A stretch of DNA of 64,000 nucleotides from positions 248,001 through 312,000 of the forward strand of contig DASZJG010000048.1 in the NCBI GenBank assembly GCA_035948315.1. Direction: 5' to 3'. Shown in pieces: positions 16,963-24,512 of this stretch; the stretch's first letter is position 1; each line of letters opens with the position of its first letter. This stretch comes from CAJCJE01 sp035948315 (GTDB taxonomy: Bacteria > Actinomycetota > Actinomycetes > Mycobacteriales > Pseudonocardiaceae). Below the pieces are notes generated by a model, which searched no databases, was not told the origin of the DNA, and worked only from the letters and a program-made list of their open reading frames with translations. The position numbers were made by a program, and so were the translations under genes.

Positions 16963-17652
16963 CTACGAGGCGGACGCGCTGAGCCGGGCCAGATTCGTGC
17001 TGACCATTGCCGCCGCCCGGCGGACCGGCTCGGTGAGGGCGCCAAGACCCGCCCGATTGAACGTGGTGGCGGCGAGCGCGGCGACGATCTTGCCGGACGG
17101 CGTGAACACCGGTGCGGCGACGCAGGACACCGGCAGCCACGACCCGGTGTCGTAGGCGAGGTGGGTCGGGTGCTCGGCGGGCGTGAGGATGCGGCCCGCC
17201 GCCGTCTCGATGGGCAGCAGGGTGCCCGCGCGCAGCGGCACGAGTTCGTCGATCTCGCGGCCGATCCCGGTGACCACCATCACCTGGCCGCGATCCAGCA
17301 CGGAGAGGCTGAAGCCGCCGCGTTCGATGCCCGCCGCCAACGAGCCGATCGGCCGCGCCGCCGCCGCGCGCAACTGTCGGGCCGGGCGCCACGCCTGACC
17401 CAGCCGGAACACCCGAGGACCCAGCCGGTACCGCCCGGACCAGCGCTGCACCGCGCCGTGTCCGACCAGTTGGTCCAGCAGTCGGTGCGCGGTCGCCTTC
17501 GGCAGGCCGGCAGCCGACGCCAACGATGTCAAACCCATGTCCGAGCCGTCCGCCAACGCTTCGAGCAGGGCGAAGGCGCCGTCGATCACGCTGCGCCCAC
17601 CCCGCGTCGACTCGTTCGCCGCGCCGGCCTCGGCAACCAAACTGTTGGTCAT
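16963..17652 (-). CDS. IclR family transcriptional regulator
   Basis: A 229-residue regulator with an N-terminal winged helix (GAFALLEALADGSDMGLTS, then LASAAGLPKATAHRLLDQL) and a C-terminal IclR effector domain (YRLGPRVFRLGQAW; later IETAAGRILTPAEHP; then VSCVAAPVFTPSGKIVAAL). The start has a strong GGGGAGGT site. IclR proteins sense small organic acids and aromatic catabolites. No catabolic gene is directly adjacent: a SnoaL-like gene lies upstream on the same strand, and the small unknown gene downstream. Target unknown. Confidence 0.9.
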   Translation of the reverse strand: MTNSLVAEAGAANESTRGGRSVIDGAFALLEALADGSDMGLTSLASAAGLPKATAHRLLDQLVGHGAVQRWSGRYRLGPRVFRLGQAWRPARQLRAAAARPIGSLAAGIERGGFSLSVLDRGQVMVVTGIGREIDELVPLRAGTLLPIETAAGRILTPAEHPTHLAYDTGSWLPVSCVAAPVFTPSGKIVAALAATTFNRAGLGALTEPVRRAAAMVSTNLARLSASAS

Positions 17653-17707
17653 GCGGTACCTCCCCTGACTATGTCAAGGAGCGTCCGGGCGAGGCGTCAC
17701 CGTCGCG

Positions 17708-18136
17708 TCACTTCTCGGTTGACCAGAGGATCGTCACCACCCACCAGCGCCCGTCCCGGTGCATCAGTTGGATGCTGTTCACGCCGCGCTCGAACGGCTC
17801 GCCGTCGGCGCTCGCCCGGGATTCGTAGGTACTCATCAGGTGCACGACCGGCCCGAACCGCTCGGTGCGCCGCGCGACCTCGGCCTCGTAGAAGGGCTGC
17901 TCCAGCAGTACCGGCCGGATGATGTCGATGAACTCGTCCGGGTTGAGCACCTCGCCGCCGAGCTGTGCCTCGGTGAGCGGATCGGTGGGGATCAGCCGGG
18001 CGCCGGGCAGGAACAGGGCGCGCATCCGGTCGTAGTCGCGTTCGCCTGCCGGCCCGGAAATCACGTCGTAGAGCGCGTCGATGATCGCGTCCACCGAGCC
18101 GGTGTCGGCGAGCGCGTTCTCGGTCGTGGTCGTCAT
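17708..18136 (-). CDS. SnoaL / NTF2-like fold protein
   Basis: A 142-residue protein with the cone-shaped NTF2-like pattern: an N-terminal helix (SVDAIIDALYDVISGPAG), RDYDRMRALFLPGARLI, and a C-terminal beta sheet ending HRDGRWWVVTILWSTE. Family members are hydrolases, cyclases, isomerases or ligand-binding proteins, and the catalytic residue cannot be read. ATG 18136 has no ribosome site and may be leaderless. It diverges from the oxoamine synthase gene, and 55 bp separate it from the IclR gene. Confidence 0.8.
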   Translation of the reverse strand: MTTTTENALADTGSVDAIIDALYDVISGPAGERDYDRMRALFLPGARLIPTDPLTEAQLGGEVLNPDEFIDIIRPVLLEQPFYEAEVARRTERFGPVVHLMSTYESRASADGEPFERGVNSIQLMHRDGRWWVVTILWSTEK

Positions 18137-18178
18137 GGGCTGATTGTGCGGCCGAGGACCGGCAGGTTCGATGGCTTC

Positions 18179-18195
18179 GGTCCGTCGAGCGGACC
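18179..18195. promoter_or_regulatory. Inverted repeat in divergent promoter region
   Basis: GGTCCG and CGGACC (6-base arms, 5-base spacer) lie in the 101-bp space between the SnoaL-like gene and the divergent oxoamine synthase gene. It could be an operator for either gene. No regulator is assigned. Confidence 0.35.
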
Positions 18196-18237
18196 AACAC
18201 CTTCGCCGGTTGAGCCGGCTCGGGCAGCCTGTGCGCC

Positions 18238-19467
18238 ATGCGCGACGCCCGAGAAGCGATGGCCCTTGCCGAACAGTTCATCAGCGACGGCCTGGACGCC
18301 GGGATCCTGATGCGCAGCGCCGAGGACGAGGTGCTCGACGGCCGAACCGTTCGGCTGTCCGGCCGGCCACGCCTGAACTTCGGTTCGTGCGGCTATCTCG
18401 GCCTCGAACTCGATCCCCGGCTGCGCGAGGCGGCGTGCGCCGCGGTGATCAGGTACGGCACGCAGTTCTCCAGTTCGCGCGCCTATCTCGAAGCCCCGGC
18501 CTATCCGATCGTGGAGGCGTTGCTCGGGAAGATGTTCGGCGGTCATGCGCTGCTCGTGCCGACCACCACCCTCGGTCATCACATCGCGCTGCCGGTGTTG
18601 ATCGGCGCGGGGGACGCGGTGCTGGTGGACATGCAGGCGCACCAGAGCATCCAGTCGGTGCTGCCGCGCATCCGCGAACTCGGTGCCACGGTCGTGCTCC
18701 AGCCGCACAACCACATGGGTCGGCTGGACCGGGAGATCGAGCGCCTCGCGGCCAACCATCGCGCGGTCTGGTACCTGGCCGATGGCGTCTACAGCATGTA
18801 CGGCGACCTGGCCCCGTTGCCGGAACTGGCCGCGCTGCTCGCCCGGCACGAGCAGTTGCACCTGTACCTGGACGATTCGCACGGCATCGGCTGGTCCGGC
18901 CGGCACGGCCACGGTGTCGGCACGGACTCCTTCGCCGGACACGAACGCGTCGTCGTGATCGGATCGCTGAACAAGTCCTTCGGCGCGGCCGGCGCCGCGC
19001 TCGTGCTGCCGACCGAGCAACTCAAACTGCGGATGCGCGTACTGGGCGGTCCGTCGATCTTCTCCGGCCCGATCCAGCCGCCCATGCTCGGCGCCGCGCT
19101 CGCCTCGGCGCGCATCCACCTCTCGCCCGAAATCGACGAGCGGCAGGCCGCCCTGCGCGAGCGCATCGAGCTGTGCGGCACGCTGCTGCGCGAACACGGC
19201 CTCCCGCTGGCCCACGACGCGCCGACCCCGATCTACCACGTCGTCGTCGGACTGCCCGAAGCGACGACGCAGGCCGCGCGCAGCCTTTTCGACAAGGGCA
19301 TCTACACCAACCTCGCGGTGTTTCCCGCTGTGCCGGAGAAGAAGGCCGGCCTGCGAATGACGATCACCGTGCACCACACCGAGGACGACATCCACACGCT
19401 CGTGCGTGCGCTGGCCGACGTTGTTCCACTGCCCAGCCGATCCCGCTACGCCATGGTCGCGAAATGA
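18238..19467 (+). CDS. PLP-dependent alpha-oxoamine synthase (AONS/KBL/SPT-like)
   Basis: A 409-residue fold-type I PLP enzyme. The cofactor Lys is K246 (IGSLNKSFGAAGA), the pyridinium-binding Asp is D212 and its His partner H215 (LDDSHGIGWSG). N-terminal NFGSCGYLGLELDPR is typical of 8-amino-7-oxononanoate synthase, 2-amino-3-ketobutyrate CoA ligase and serine palmitoyltransferase, which condense an amino acid with an acyl-CoA and release CO2. There is no biotin, threonine-degradation or sphingolipid gene nearby and the local context is SnoaL-like and LLM oxidoreductase genes, so a role in a specialised lipid or amino-ketone is possible. The specific reaction is unresolved. Confidence 0.87.
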   Translation: MRDAREAMALAEQFISDGLDAGILMRSAEDEVLDGRTVRLSGRPRLNFGSCGYLGLELDPRLREAACAAVIRYGTQFSSSRAYLEAPAYPIVEALLGKMFGGHALLVPTTTLGHHIALPVLIGAGDAVLVDMQAHQSIQSVLPRIRELGATVVLQPHNHMGRLDREIERLAANHRAVWYLADGVYSMYGDLAPLPELAALLARHEQLHLYLDDSHGIGWSGRHGHGVGTDSFAGHERVVVIGSLNKSFGAAGAALVLPTEQLKLRMRVLGGPSIFSGPIQPPMLGAALASARIHLSPEIDERQAALRERIELCGTLLREHGLPLAHDAPTPIYHVVVGLPEATTQAARSLFDKGIYTNLAVFPAVPEKKAGLRMTITVHHTEDDIHTLVRALADVVPLPSRSRYAMVAK

Positions 19468-19631
19468 AACCGTCTGCTGTGGAGCACTGATGGGTTTGAC
19501 CGGTCCTCTTGCGGGTACGCCGTTACGGCAAGAGGCCCGGACGGACCGGCATGCAGGGGCTGGTCTGGTCCGACGAGGGGCCGGCGATGGCCGGTGCGCC
19601 GATCGCCGGCCCCGTCCATCGCGCCACGACT

Positions 19632-19655
19632 TGACCTGGAGCGCGCTCCAGGTCA
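19632..19655. promoter_or_regulatory. 24-bp perfect palindrome within a TTGACC promoter, MerR-type operator
   Basis: TGACCTGGAGCG (19632-19643) is followed directly by its exact complement to 19655. It starts inside a -35-like TTGACC (19631-19636) and ends at a -10-like CATAGC (19654-19659), 13 bases before the LLM oxidoreductase start. A long palindrome sitting between -35 and -10 is the usual arrangement for MerR-family activators. No MerR gene is in the window. Pairing is seen; the regulator class is inferred. Confidence 0.75.
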
Positions 19656-19668
19656 TAGCGTGGCGGGT

Positions 19669-20545
19669 ATGGAACTGGGTTTTCATCTCCCCATCTTCGA
19701 CATCGATGGTGGCACCACCGCCATCGCGGGCGAACTGGCCAGGGTCGGCGCGGCCGCCGAGGCGTCCGGCGCGACCTGGTTGTCGTTCATGGACCACTAC
19801 TTCCAGATCGAGGCGACCGGCAGGCCCGCCGAGTCGCACATGCTGGAGGGCTACACGACCCTGGGCTACCTGGCCGCGCACACCTCGACGCTGGAACTCG
19901 GCCTGCTCGTCACCGGCGTGACCTATCGCCATCCCGGTCTGCTGGCGAAGATCGTGACCACTGTGGACGTACTGTCCAGCGGTCGTGCGGTGCTGGGGCT
20001 CGGCGCGGCCTGGTTCGAACGCGAGCACCGCGCGCTCGGCGTGCCGTACCCGCCGCTCGCGGAACGGTTCGAGCGGCTGGATGAGGCGCTGCGGATCTGC
20101 ACGCAGATGTGGGACCCGGACAACAACGGTCCGTTCGAGGGCAAGTACTACCAGCTCGCCGAGACCCTGTGCTCACCGCAGCCGATCAACCGGCCCAAGG
20201 TGCTCATCGGTGGCAGCGGCGAACGCAAGACGCTGCGGCTGGTCGCCCAGCACGGTGACGCGTGCAACCTGTTCGGCACCTCACCGGAGGACGTCGCGCA
20301 CAAGCTCGACGTGCTGCGCCGGCACTGCGACGACGTCGGCCGCGACTACGACGACATCCGCAAGACCATCACGGCCAACAACCCCCGGCCGACACTGGAA
20401 ACCCGCGACGAGTTCGTCCGCTCCATGGCCGACTACGCGAAGCTCTGGCATCCAGCAGGTGATGATCACGCCGATCACCGGTTCGCCTGCCGCGTGGATC
20501 GAGGGCATGACACCCGCGGTCGCGCAGCTCGCCGAACTCGGCTAG
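19669..20545 (+). pseudogene. LLM-class F420-dependent oxidoreductase, frameshifted near its 3' end
   Basis: Residues 1-259 read as a normal luciferase-like, F420-type TIM-barrel oxidoreductase (MELGFHLPIF; LELGLLVTGVTYRHP; AVLGLGAAWFEREH; PKVLIGGSGERKTL). After GAC TAC GCG AAG CTC (ending 20445), one extra base shifts the frame: the expected C-terminal helix and strand (GIQQVMITP... AVAQLAELG, stop at 20545) continue in the +1 frame from 20447. Without correction the protein runs to 20781 as Arg-rich sequence antisense to the next gene. Either a real frameshift or a one-base sequence error near 20446. Nearly all flavin and F420 contacts precede the break, so activity cannot be judged. Confidence 0.82.
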
Positions 20546-21021
20546 CAGCCGCTCGGCGTCGGTGGGACCGGGTGGCTGCGCATGATCACCACGGTGCCAC
20601 CTGGCCCGTGCCGGGTGGTCAGCTCGTCGGTGCACGCCCTGGCCAACAGGGTGCCTCGGCCGCGGATGGTCGGGCCGGTGTCGGGGATGCGCCAGGTGCC
20701 GTGGTCGGTGACGGTGACGATCGCGCGCGAGCCCACGTCGTCCACGACGATCCGGCCCTCGATCTCCACCTGGTCGGGTGATGGCGTCGGGTGGTCGATG
20801 GTGCGGCCGTAGCCGTGCTCGATGCTGTTGCTGACCACCTCGCTGATCGCCAGCACCAGCTCGTCGATCCGGCGCCGCGGCCAGCGCAGGTCGCCCAGCC
20901 AGCGTCTGATGTGCCGGCGCACCAACGACGGGCTGGTCCAGTCGGCGGGGACGGCGACGCGCAGGGCGGTGTCCGGGAGACCGCTGGGTTCCGATGTCGG
21001 CAGCACGATCCGACTCCCCAC
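20542..21021 (-). CDS. RsbW-like ATP-binding protein (HATPase_c_2, anti-sigma factor type)
   Basis: About 159 residues with a GHKL ATPase fold: N-box RRRIDELVLAISEVVSNSIEHGYG (split helix, Asn in the Mg-binding position), G-box-like VTDHGTWRIPD and RGRGTLLARACTDEL. These are the small single-domain serine kinases/anti-sigma factors common in actinomycetes, which act on STAS anti-anti-sigma proteins. Start is uncertain: GTG 21021, or GTG 21006 which has GGGAG seven bases upstream. The long upstream extension of the frame is discarded. No STAS or sigma-B type partner is next to it. Its stop overlaps the end of the LLM gene by four bases. Confidence 0.85.
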   Translation of the reverse strand: MGSRIVLPTSEPSGLPDTALRVAVPADWTSPSLVRRHIRRWLGDLRWPRRRIDELVLAISEVVSNSIEHGYGRTIDHPTPSPDQVEIEGRIVVDDVGSRAIVTVTDHGTWRIPDTGPTIRGRGTLLARACTDELTTRHGPGGTVVIMRSHPVPPTPSGC

Positions 21022-21082
21022 TTCCGCGTGCTCGGCGTTTGCCCGCCTGCTGTGGTCATGACAGTGCGCCCAGGTGGCGGTT

Positions 21083-21098
21083 GTGTCCAGCCGGACAC
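21083..21098. promoter_or_regulatory. Inverted repeat upstream of RsbW-like gene
   Basis: GTGTCC-AGCC-GGACAC lies in the space between the RsbW-like gene and the small plus-strand gene at 21173. The symmetry is clear but short; either divergent gene could be the target. No regulator is assigned. Confidence 0.3.
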
Positions 21099-21172
21099 GC
21101 GGGTGGCTACGAGAGCCAGCCGGCCCTGCTTGACGACGTGCGTGCAGGCGCCGTTGCTGGGATGCTCCGGCG

Positions 21173-21337
21173 ATGGTCGATCGGCAGATCACGGTGGTGG
21201 AATTGCTGGAGCGGTTGTATCGGGAGAAACAGCAAGCACTCGCCGAGGACGGTCGGCCGCGGCTGTCGCTGGTCCCGCCGTTGCCCGAGGACAAGCCGAA
21301 ACGCGGATGGTGGCGCCTGCTGCGTTCTTACCGTTAG
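21173..21337 (+). CDS. Small basic protein of unknown function
   Basis: A 54-residue reading frame (MVDRQITVVELLERLYREK, then a Pro-rich linker and a basic WWRLL end). Third codon positions are G or C as in real genes, and the helical N-terminus with a charged tail looks like a genuine small regulator or membrane-associated peptide. It has no strong ribosome site. It lies 56 bp before the start of the secreted peptidase-like gene. Family not recognised; could be spurious. Confidence 0.5.
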   Translation: MVDRQITVVELLERLYREKQQALAEDGRPRLSLVPPLPEDKPKRGWWRLLRSYR

Positions 21338-21393
21338 TGTCCGACCGCACACGATCCATCAACAGTCACGATCACACAGTGGGGAGCTGTCGA

Positions 21394-22710
21394 ATGATCT
21401 GGCGGGGACGAGCGCGGCTGTTATCGGTGTTGCTGGCCTTGACGGTGCCGTTCGCGCCGTTGGTGTTCGCGCCGGGTGCGGCGCAGGCGAGCCCGGCGGC
21501 CGCCGGTTGCTATGCCACGAACGCGCAGCTGACCGTGGAGGAGCAGCGGCTGACCGTGCCGGTCGCCACGGGCCAGCCCGCTGCCGGTCCGGAGCTGGTC
21601 GACGAGGCAGGCTTCACGCCGTTCGTCACCGCGTTCACCAACACACTGTGCCGGCTGCCCAACGCCAAGGCCGCCGATGCTTTCCTGGTGGCGCAGGGCA
21701 AAGCGCTGTGGGCGCTGGCGGTCGGCCGCGCGCAGGGCAGGCTGCACATCGGTTCGCTCAACCGCTACGACGATCGGCCGCTGTACTGGGCGCGCCTGGA
21801 GCTGACCAAGGACGTGCACCAGTGGCAGCCGGCATTTCCGCTGGCCGCCGCGGCCCGGACCAAGCTGGTCAACGATCTGGACTATGCGGCGCGGGGTATC
21901 GACTCGACCAACTTCGGTCCGCCGGACGGCGCGAAGCTGGTGCTGGTCTCCGGGTTCGACCCGTTCGAACTCGACGGCGGTAACATCAACCGGAGCAATC
22001 CGGCCGGCGCCGCCGCACTTCAGTTGGCCGGCAAGGAGTTCGACACGCCGCAGGGACGCATCCGGGTGGCGTCGGTGAACTTCCCGGTGCTGTGGGGCGC
22101 TTTCGACAACGGCATCGTGGAGGCCGCGTACGGCAAGGCGCTGACCGGCAGGCGCCCGATCAGCCTGATGATCACGTTGAGCCAGGGCTATCCGGGCATG
22201 TTCACCATCGAGCGGTGGGCGGCGGACTGGCGCGGCGGCGAGCCGGACAACAACAACCTCGGCGAATCGGCCGCGATTCCGCCCGCTGCCGGTTGGCCGC
22301 AGCCCGCCGGGCAGTTCATTCAGACCACGTTGCCCTATCAGCAGATGGTGTCCGCGCAGACCGGCAGCTATCCGGTGATCTACCACCAACTGTTCTGTGT
22401 CTGGCCGGACCCGACCAAGCCGGGTCAGGGCGCCGAGCAGTGCTCGACCAGCGGCGCCCCCGCGCCCGGCGCGGCAGCCGCGTCCGGCGGTGGCGGGGAC
22501 TATCTGTCGAACGAGAGCATGTACCGGGCGAACCGGCTGCGGATCGGTCTCGGCCTGACCTCGTTACCGGGCGGCCATCTGCACACACCGGTGCTGAACA
22601 ACCCGGCCGGCGTGCTGACCAGTCCGCAGTTCGAGTCCGACCGCCAGTCGATCGTCGATCAGACGCTGAACATCGTGCAGGCGGCCGGCGAGGCGGTGCC
22701 GAACGCCTAG
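21394..22710 (+). CDS. Secreted pyroglutamyl-peptidase-like protein with catalytic Cys replaced by Ser
   Basis: A 438-residue exported protein; ATG 21394 follows GGGGAG, and the signal peptide ends near residue 32 (GAAQAS). From about residue 182 it follows the C15 pyroglutamyl peptidase plan: KLVLVSGFDPF, ITLSQGYPGMFTIERW carrying the catalytic-type Glu (E273), EPDNN, and GGHLHTP with the catalytic-type His (H397). At the nucleophile, where C15 enzymes have Y-x-C-N, it reads DYLSNESMYR with Ser at 372. The first 150 residues are an extra domain of unknown type. It may be a serine variant or a binding protein. C15 members are normally cytoplasmic and about half this length. Confidence 0.75.
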   Translation: MIWRGRARLLSVLLALTVPFAPLVFAPGAAQASPAAAGCYATNAQLTVEEQRLTVPVATGQPAAGPELVDEAGFTPFVTAFTNTLCRLPNAKAADAFLVAQGKALWALAVGRAQGRLHIGSLNRYDDRPLYWARLELTKDVHQWQPAFPLAAAARTKLVNDLDYAARGIDSTNFGPPDGAKLVLVSGFDPFELDGGNINRSNPAGAAALQLAGKEFDTPQGRIRVASVNFPVLWGAFDNGIVEAAYGKALTGRRPISLMITLSQGYPGMFTIERWAADWRGGEPDNNNLGESAAIPPAAGWPQPAGQFIQTTLPYQQMVSAQTGSYPVIYHQLFCVWPDPTKPGQGAEQCSTSGAPAPGAAAASGGGGDYLSNESMYRANRLRIGLGLTSLPGGHLHTPVLNNPAGVLTSPQFESDRQSIVDQTLNIVQAAGEAVPNA

Positions 22711-23141
22711 TCTGTCGCCTTGGGGCGCAGCTCGACGATGGCGATGCGCCGCTCGGTCTTGTCCTGGTAGGCGTTGTAGCGGTTGTCGTTGGCGGCGTTG
22801 ACGAGCTGCCAACGGCGGGCGTAGTCGGGATCGTCGGGCAGGGTCGCGCGAGCGGTGACGCGGTGGTGGCGCCTGCCGACCTGAATGTCGCAGTCGGGGC
22901 CGGCGGTCAGGTTGGCCAGCCAGGCAGGCGGCTGCGGAGCGCCGCCCTTGGAGGCGACGACCAGGTAGGCGTCGCCGTCGCGGGCGTAGGTGAGCGCGTT
23001 GGTGCGCGGAAGTCCGGTGCGCCTGCCGGTGGTGCGCAGCAGCAGGGTCGGGTTGCCGAACAGGAGCCGGTGGCCGAGCAGACCGTCGGTGTTCACGTAG
23101 ATCCATTGGTGGGCGCGCAGCATGCTGCTGAACAGACTCAT
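22707..23141 (-). CDS. DDN-type F420H2-dependent nitroreductase/quinone reductase family protein
   Basis: A 144-residue split-barrel protein with the signature of the deazaflavin-dependent nitroreductase family: NPTLLLRTTGRRTGLPRTNAL, YLVVASKGGAPQPPAWLANL and the VTARATLPDD strand. Such enzymes use reduced F420 to reduce quinones or nitro compounds. The true start is ATG 23141, sharing ATGA with the end of the upstream TetR gene; the frame upstream is antisense noise. It is the likely target of that TetR. It ends convergent with the pyroglutamyl-peptidase-like gene with a 4-base overlap. Confidence 0.88.
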   Translation of the reverse strand: MSLFSSMLRAHQWIYVNTDGLLGHRLLFGNPTLLLRTTGRRTGLPRTNALTYARDGDAYLVVASKGGAPQPPAWLANLTAGPDCDIQVGRRHHRVTARATLPDDPDYARRWQLVNAANDNRYNAYQDKTERRIAIVELRPKATD

Positions 23142-23731
23142 CGGGTGCCTTTCAGTGCGGTGAACAGGGTGTCGAGGGAGTGCAGGAGTCGGTCGTGGCC
23201 GAATTCGTCGGGGGAGATCAGGCGTAGCCTGCCGGATTCCCAGAGCACGGCGAGGAGTTGGTGGGCCAGCAGCGTGTCGTGCAGCACCGCGCCGAACTCG
23301 CGGACGAAGCGCGCCCGGCCACGTTCGACGCGGCGGTGGAACTCGGGTGTGCTGCTGTCGGCGACGAGGAAGATGGCGCGCCAGCGTAGGGGTGCCTCGG
23401 CGACCGCGTGCAGGTAGGTGTCGAACAGGTGGTGGAAGTCGGCGGCGAGGTCGGTGCTGCCCGGCTGGGGGACGGCGTCGGCGAGTTGGGCGAGGGCGCG
23501 TTGTTCTTCGCGGTCGAGTGACGCGCGGAGCAGGTCGTCGCGGTCGGCGAAGTGGTTGTAGACGACGGGACGGGTGACGTCGGCGCGGCGGGCGACGGCG
23601 TCGATGTTGACCGAGCCGACGCCGTAGCTGCCGATGAGCTCCAGCACGATGTCCAGCAGCTGTTCGCGCCGCTGCTCGGGCGCCATGCGGGCGGCGTAGG
23701 GGCGTTTGCGTGGCACGGCGGCCCTGCTCAT
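23138..23731 (-). CDS. TetR/AcrR family transcriptional regulator
   Basis: A 197-residue regulator with a typical TetR helix-turn-helix (EQLLDIVLELIGSYGVGSVN, then IDAVARRADVTRPVVYNHF). It is co-translated with the DDN-type reductase. There is no ribosome site before ATG 23731, and a perfect 22-bp palindrome begins two bases upstream, so the mRNA is probably leaderless and repression acts directly on the promoter. GTG 23716 and ATG 23686 are alternative starts but less likely given the position of the palindrome. Confidence 0.9.
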   Translation of the reverse strand: MSRAAVPRKRPYAARMAPEQRREQLLDIVLELIGSYGVGSVNIDAVARRADVTRPVVYNHFADRDDLLRASLDREEQRALAQLADAVPQPGSTDLAADFHHLFDTYLHAVAEAPLRWRAIFLVADSSTPEFHRRVERGRARFVREFGAVLHDTLLAHQLLAVLWESGRLRLISPDEFGHDRLLHSLDTLFTALKGTR

Positions 23732-23732
23732 G

Positions 23733-23754
23733 AAAGCTACAGTACTGTAGCTTT
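23733..23754. promoter_or_regulatory. 22-bp perfect palindrome, TetR autoregulatory operator
   Basis: AAAGCTACAGT followed by its exact complement. It ends two bases before the TetR start codon and contains TACAGT/TACTGT sequences suitable as a -10 box, so binding would block the promoter of the TetR-DDN pair. Symmetry is seen; the identity of the ligand is inferred from adjacency. Confidence 0.88.
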
Positions 23755-23818
23755 GCCCGGCGCGCAGCGGTCCGTCTCAAAGTAAGACGTGGGACCTCGC
23801 GCCGATGGGCTGTGCTGG

Positions 23819-23837
23819 AGGGGTCCGTCCGACCCCT
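23819..23837 (+). promoter_or_regulatory. Leader hairpin before the gene at 23855
   Basis: AGGGGTC-N5-GACCCCT forms a 7-bp stem just upstream of the AAAGGT ribosome site of the gene at 23855. It might influence translation or be the end of a leader; nothing more can be said. Confidence 0.35.
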
Positions 23838-23854
23838 TCTCGAAAGGTGCACCG

Positions 23855-24454
23855 ATGGCGGAGGAGACGCAGACCGCGCGGCAGTTGCATGACACGGACG
23901 CGCTCGCGCTGGCCGATCTGGCGGCGATCTTCGACGACCTGCGGTTCGTCCTCGGCTGCTGCGAACGCCTGCTCGCCGAACTCGGCCGAGGTGAACAGCG
24001 GGACGGCGTGCTGGTCGAGTCGCTGTGGACGGCGGCGCTGTCCACCTACGCCCGGTGCTTCCGATCCAGGGAGAGCGGGGTCGCGCTGTCCGTGACCGAC
24101 CTGTCCGCGACCGGGGTCAAGGGCGAGGTGGTGCAGTGGCACCAGATGCTGGGCCGGTTGCGGAATTTCCTCGTCGACGGGGTGGCGAACCCGAGGGAGG
24201 AGTTCTTCGTCGGCGTCTCGCAGTCGCAGGCGGGCGCGGCGACCGGCGTCGTGGTCACCTCGATCGTCCGGCCGGCGGTCGACGAGACCACGGTGCGCCA
24301 GACCGGTCGCCTGGCGCTGGAACTGACCACGTTGGTGGACAAGCGGATCAAGGAGCGCCAAGAAGCGGTGTTCGCGGCGGCGAGCAAGCTTTCCGCCGAG
24401 GATCTGGTCAAGCTGGATCCGATCGACGTGGACTGGTCACCGGCCGGAGCGTGA
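23855..24454 (+). CDS. Hypothetical protein, mostly helical
   Basis: A 199-residue cytoplasmic protein starting at ATG 23855 after AAAGGT. It is rich in helices (LADLAAIFDDLRFVLGCC; LVESLWTAALSTYARCFRS; RLALELTTLVDKRIKERQE) with a central beta segment (TGVVVTSIVRPAV). No catalytic motif, signal or membrane segment is visible. It stands alone on the plus strand between two minus-strand groups and is followed by a palindromic terminator. Family not recognised. Confidence 0.75.
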   Translation: MAEETQTARQLHDTDALALADLAAIFDDLRFVLGCCERLLAELGRGEQRDGVLVESLWTAALSTYARCFRSRESGVALSVTDLSATGVKGEVVQWHQMLGRLRNFLVDGVANPREEFFVGVSQSQAGAATGVVVTSIVRPAVDETTVRQTGRLALELTTLVDKRIKERQEAVFAAASKLSAEDLVKLDPIDVDWSPAGA

Positions 24455-24478
24455 TTTTTCGGTGTCCTCGAACGCGCC

Positions 24479-24500
24479 GCCGGCGGTGGCCACCGCCGGC
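24479..24500. terminator. Palindromic terminator between convergent genes
   Basis: A perfect 22-bp palindrome (GCCGGCGGTGG and its complement) between the stop at 24454 and the minus-strand stop at 24513. As RNA it folds to a 9-bp stem with a 4-base loop from either strand, suiting a bidirectional terminator. Confidence 0.8.
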
Positions 24501-24512
24501 AGCGCGATCGGG

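Noticed and set aside
16901..17392. Upstream extension of the small protein gene at 16670
   Set aside because: It is an out-of-frame shadow of the IclR gene; the ribosome site at 16907 supports the short form.
17666..17678. TTGACA-containing inverted repeat before the IclR gene as a promoter
   Set aside because: A -35 at this place would put transcription start inside the gene.
20546..20781. In-frame C-terminal extension of the LLM oxidoreductase
   Set aside because: Sequence after residue 259 is Arg-rich and antisense to the RsbW-like gene; the expected LLM C-terminus is in the neighbouring frame.
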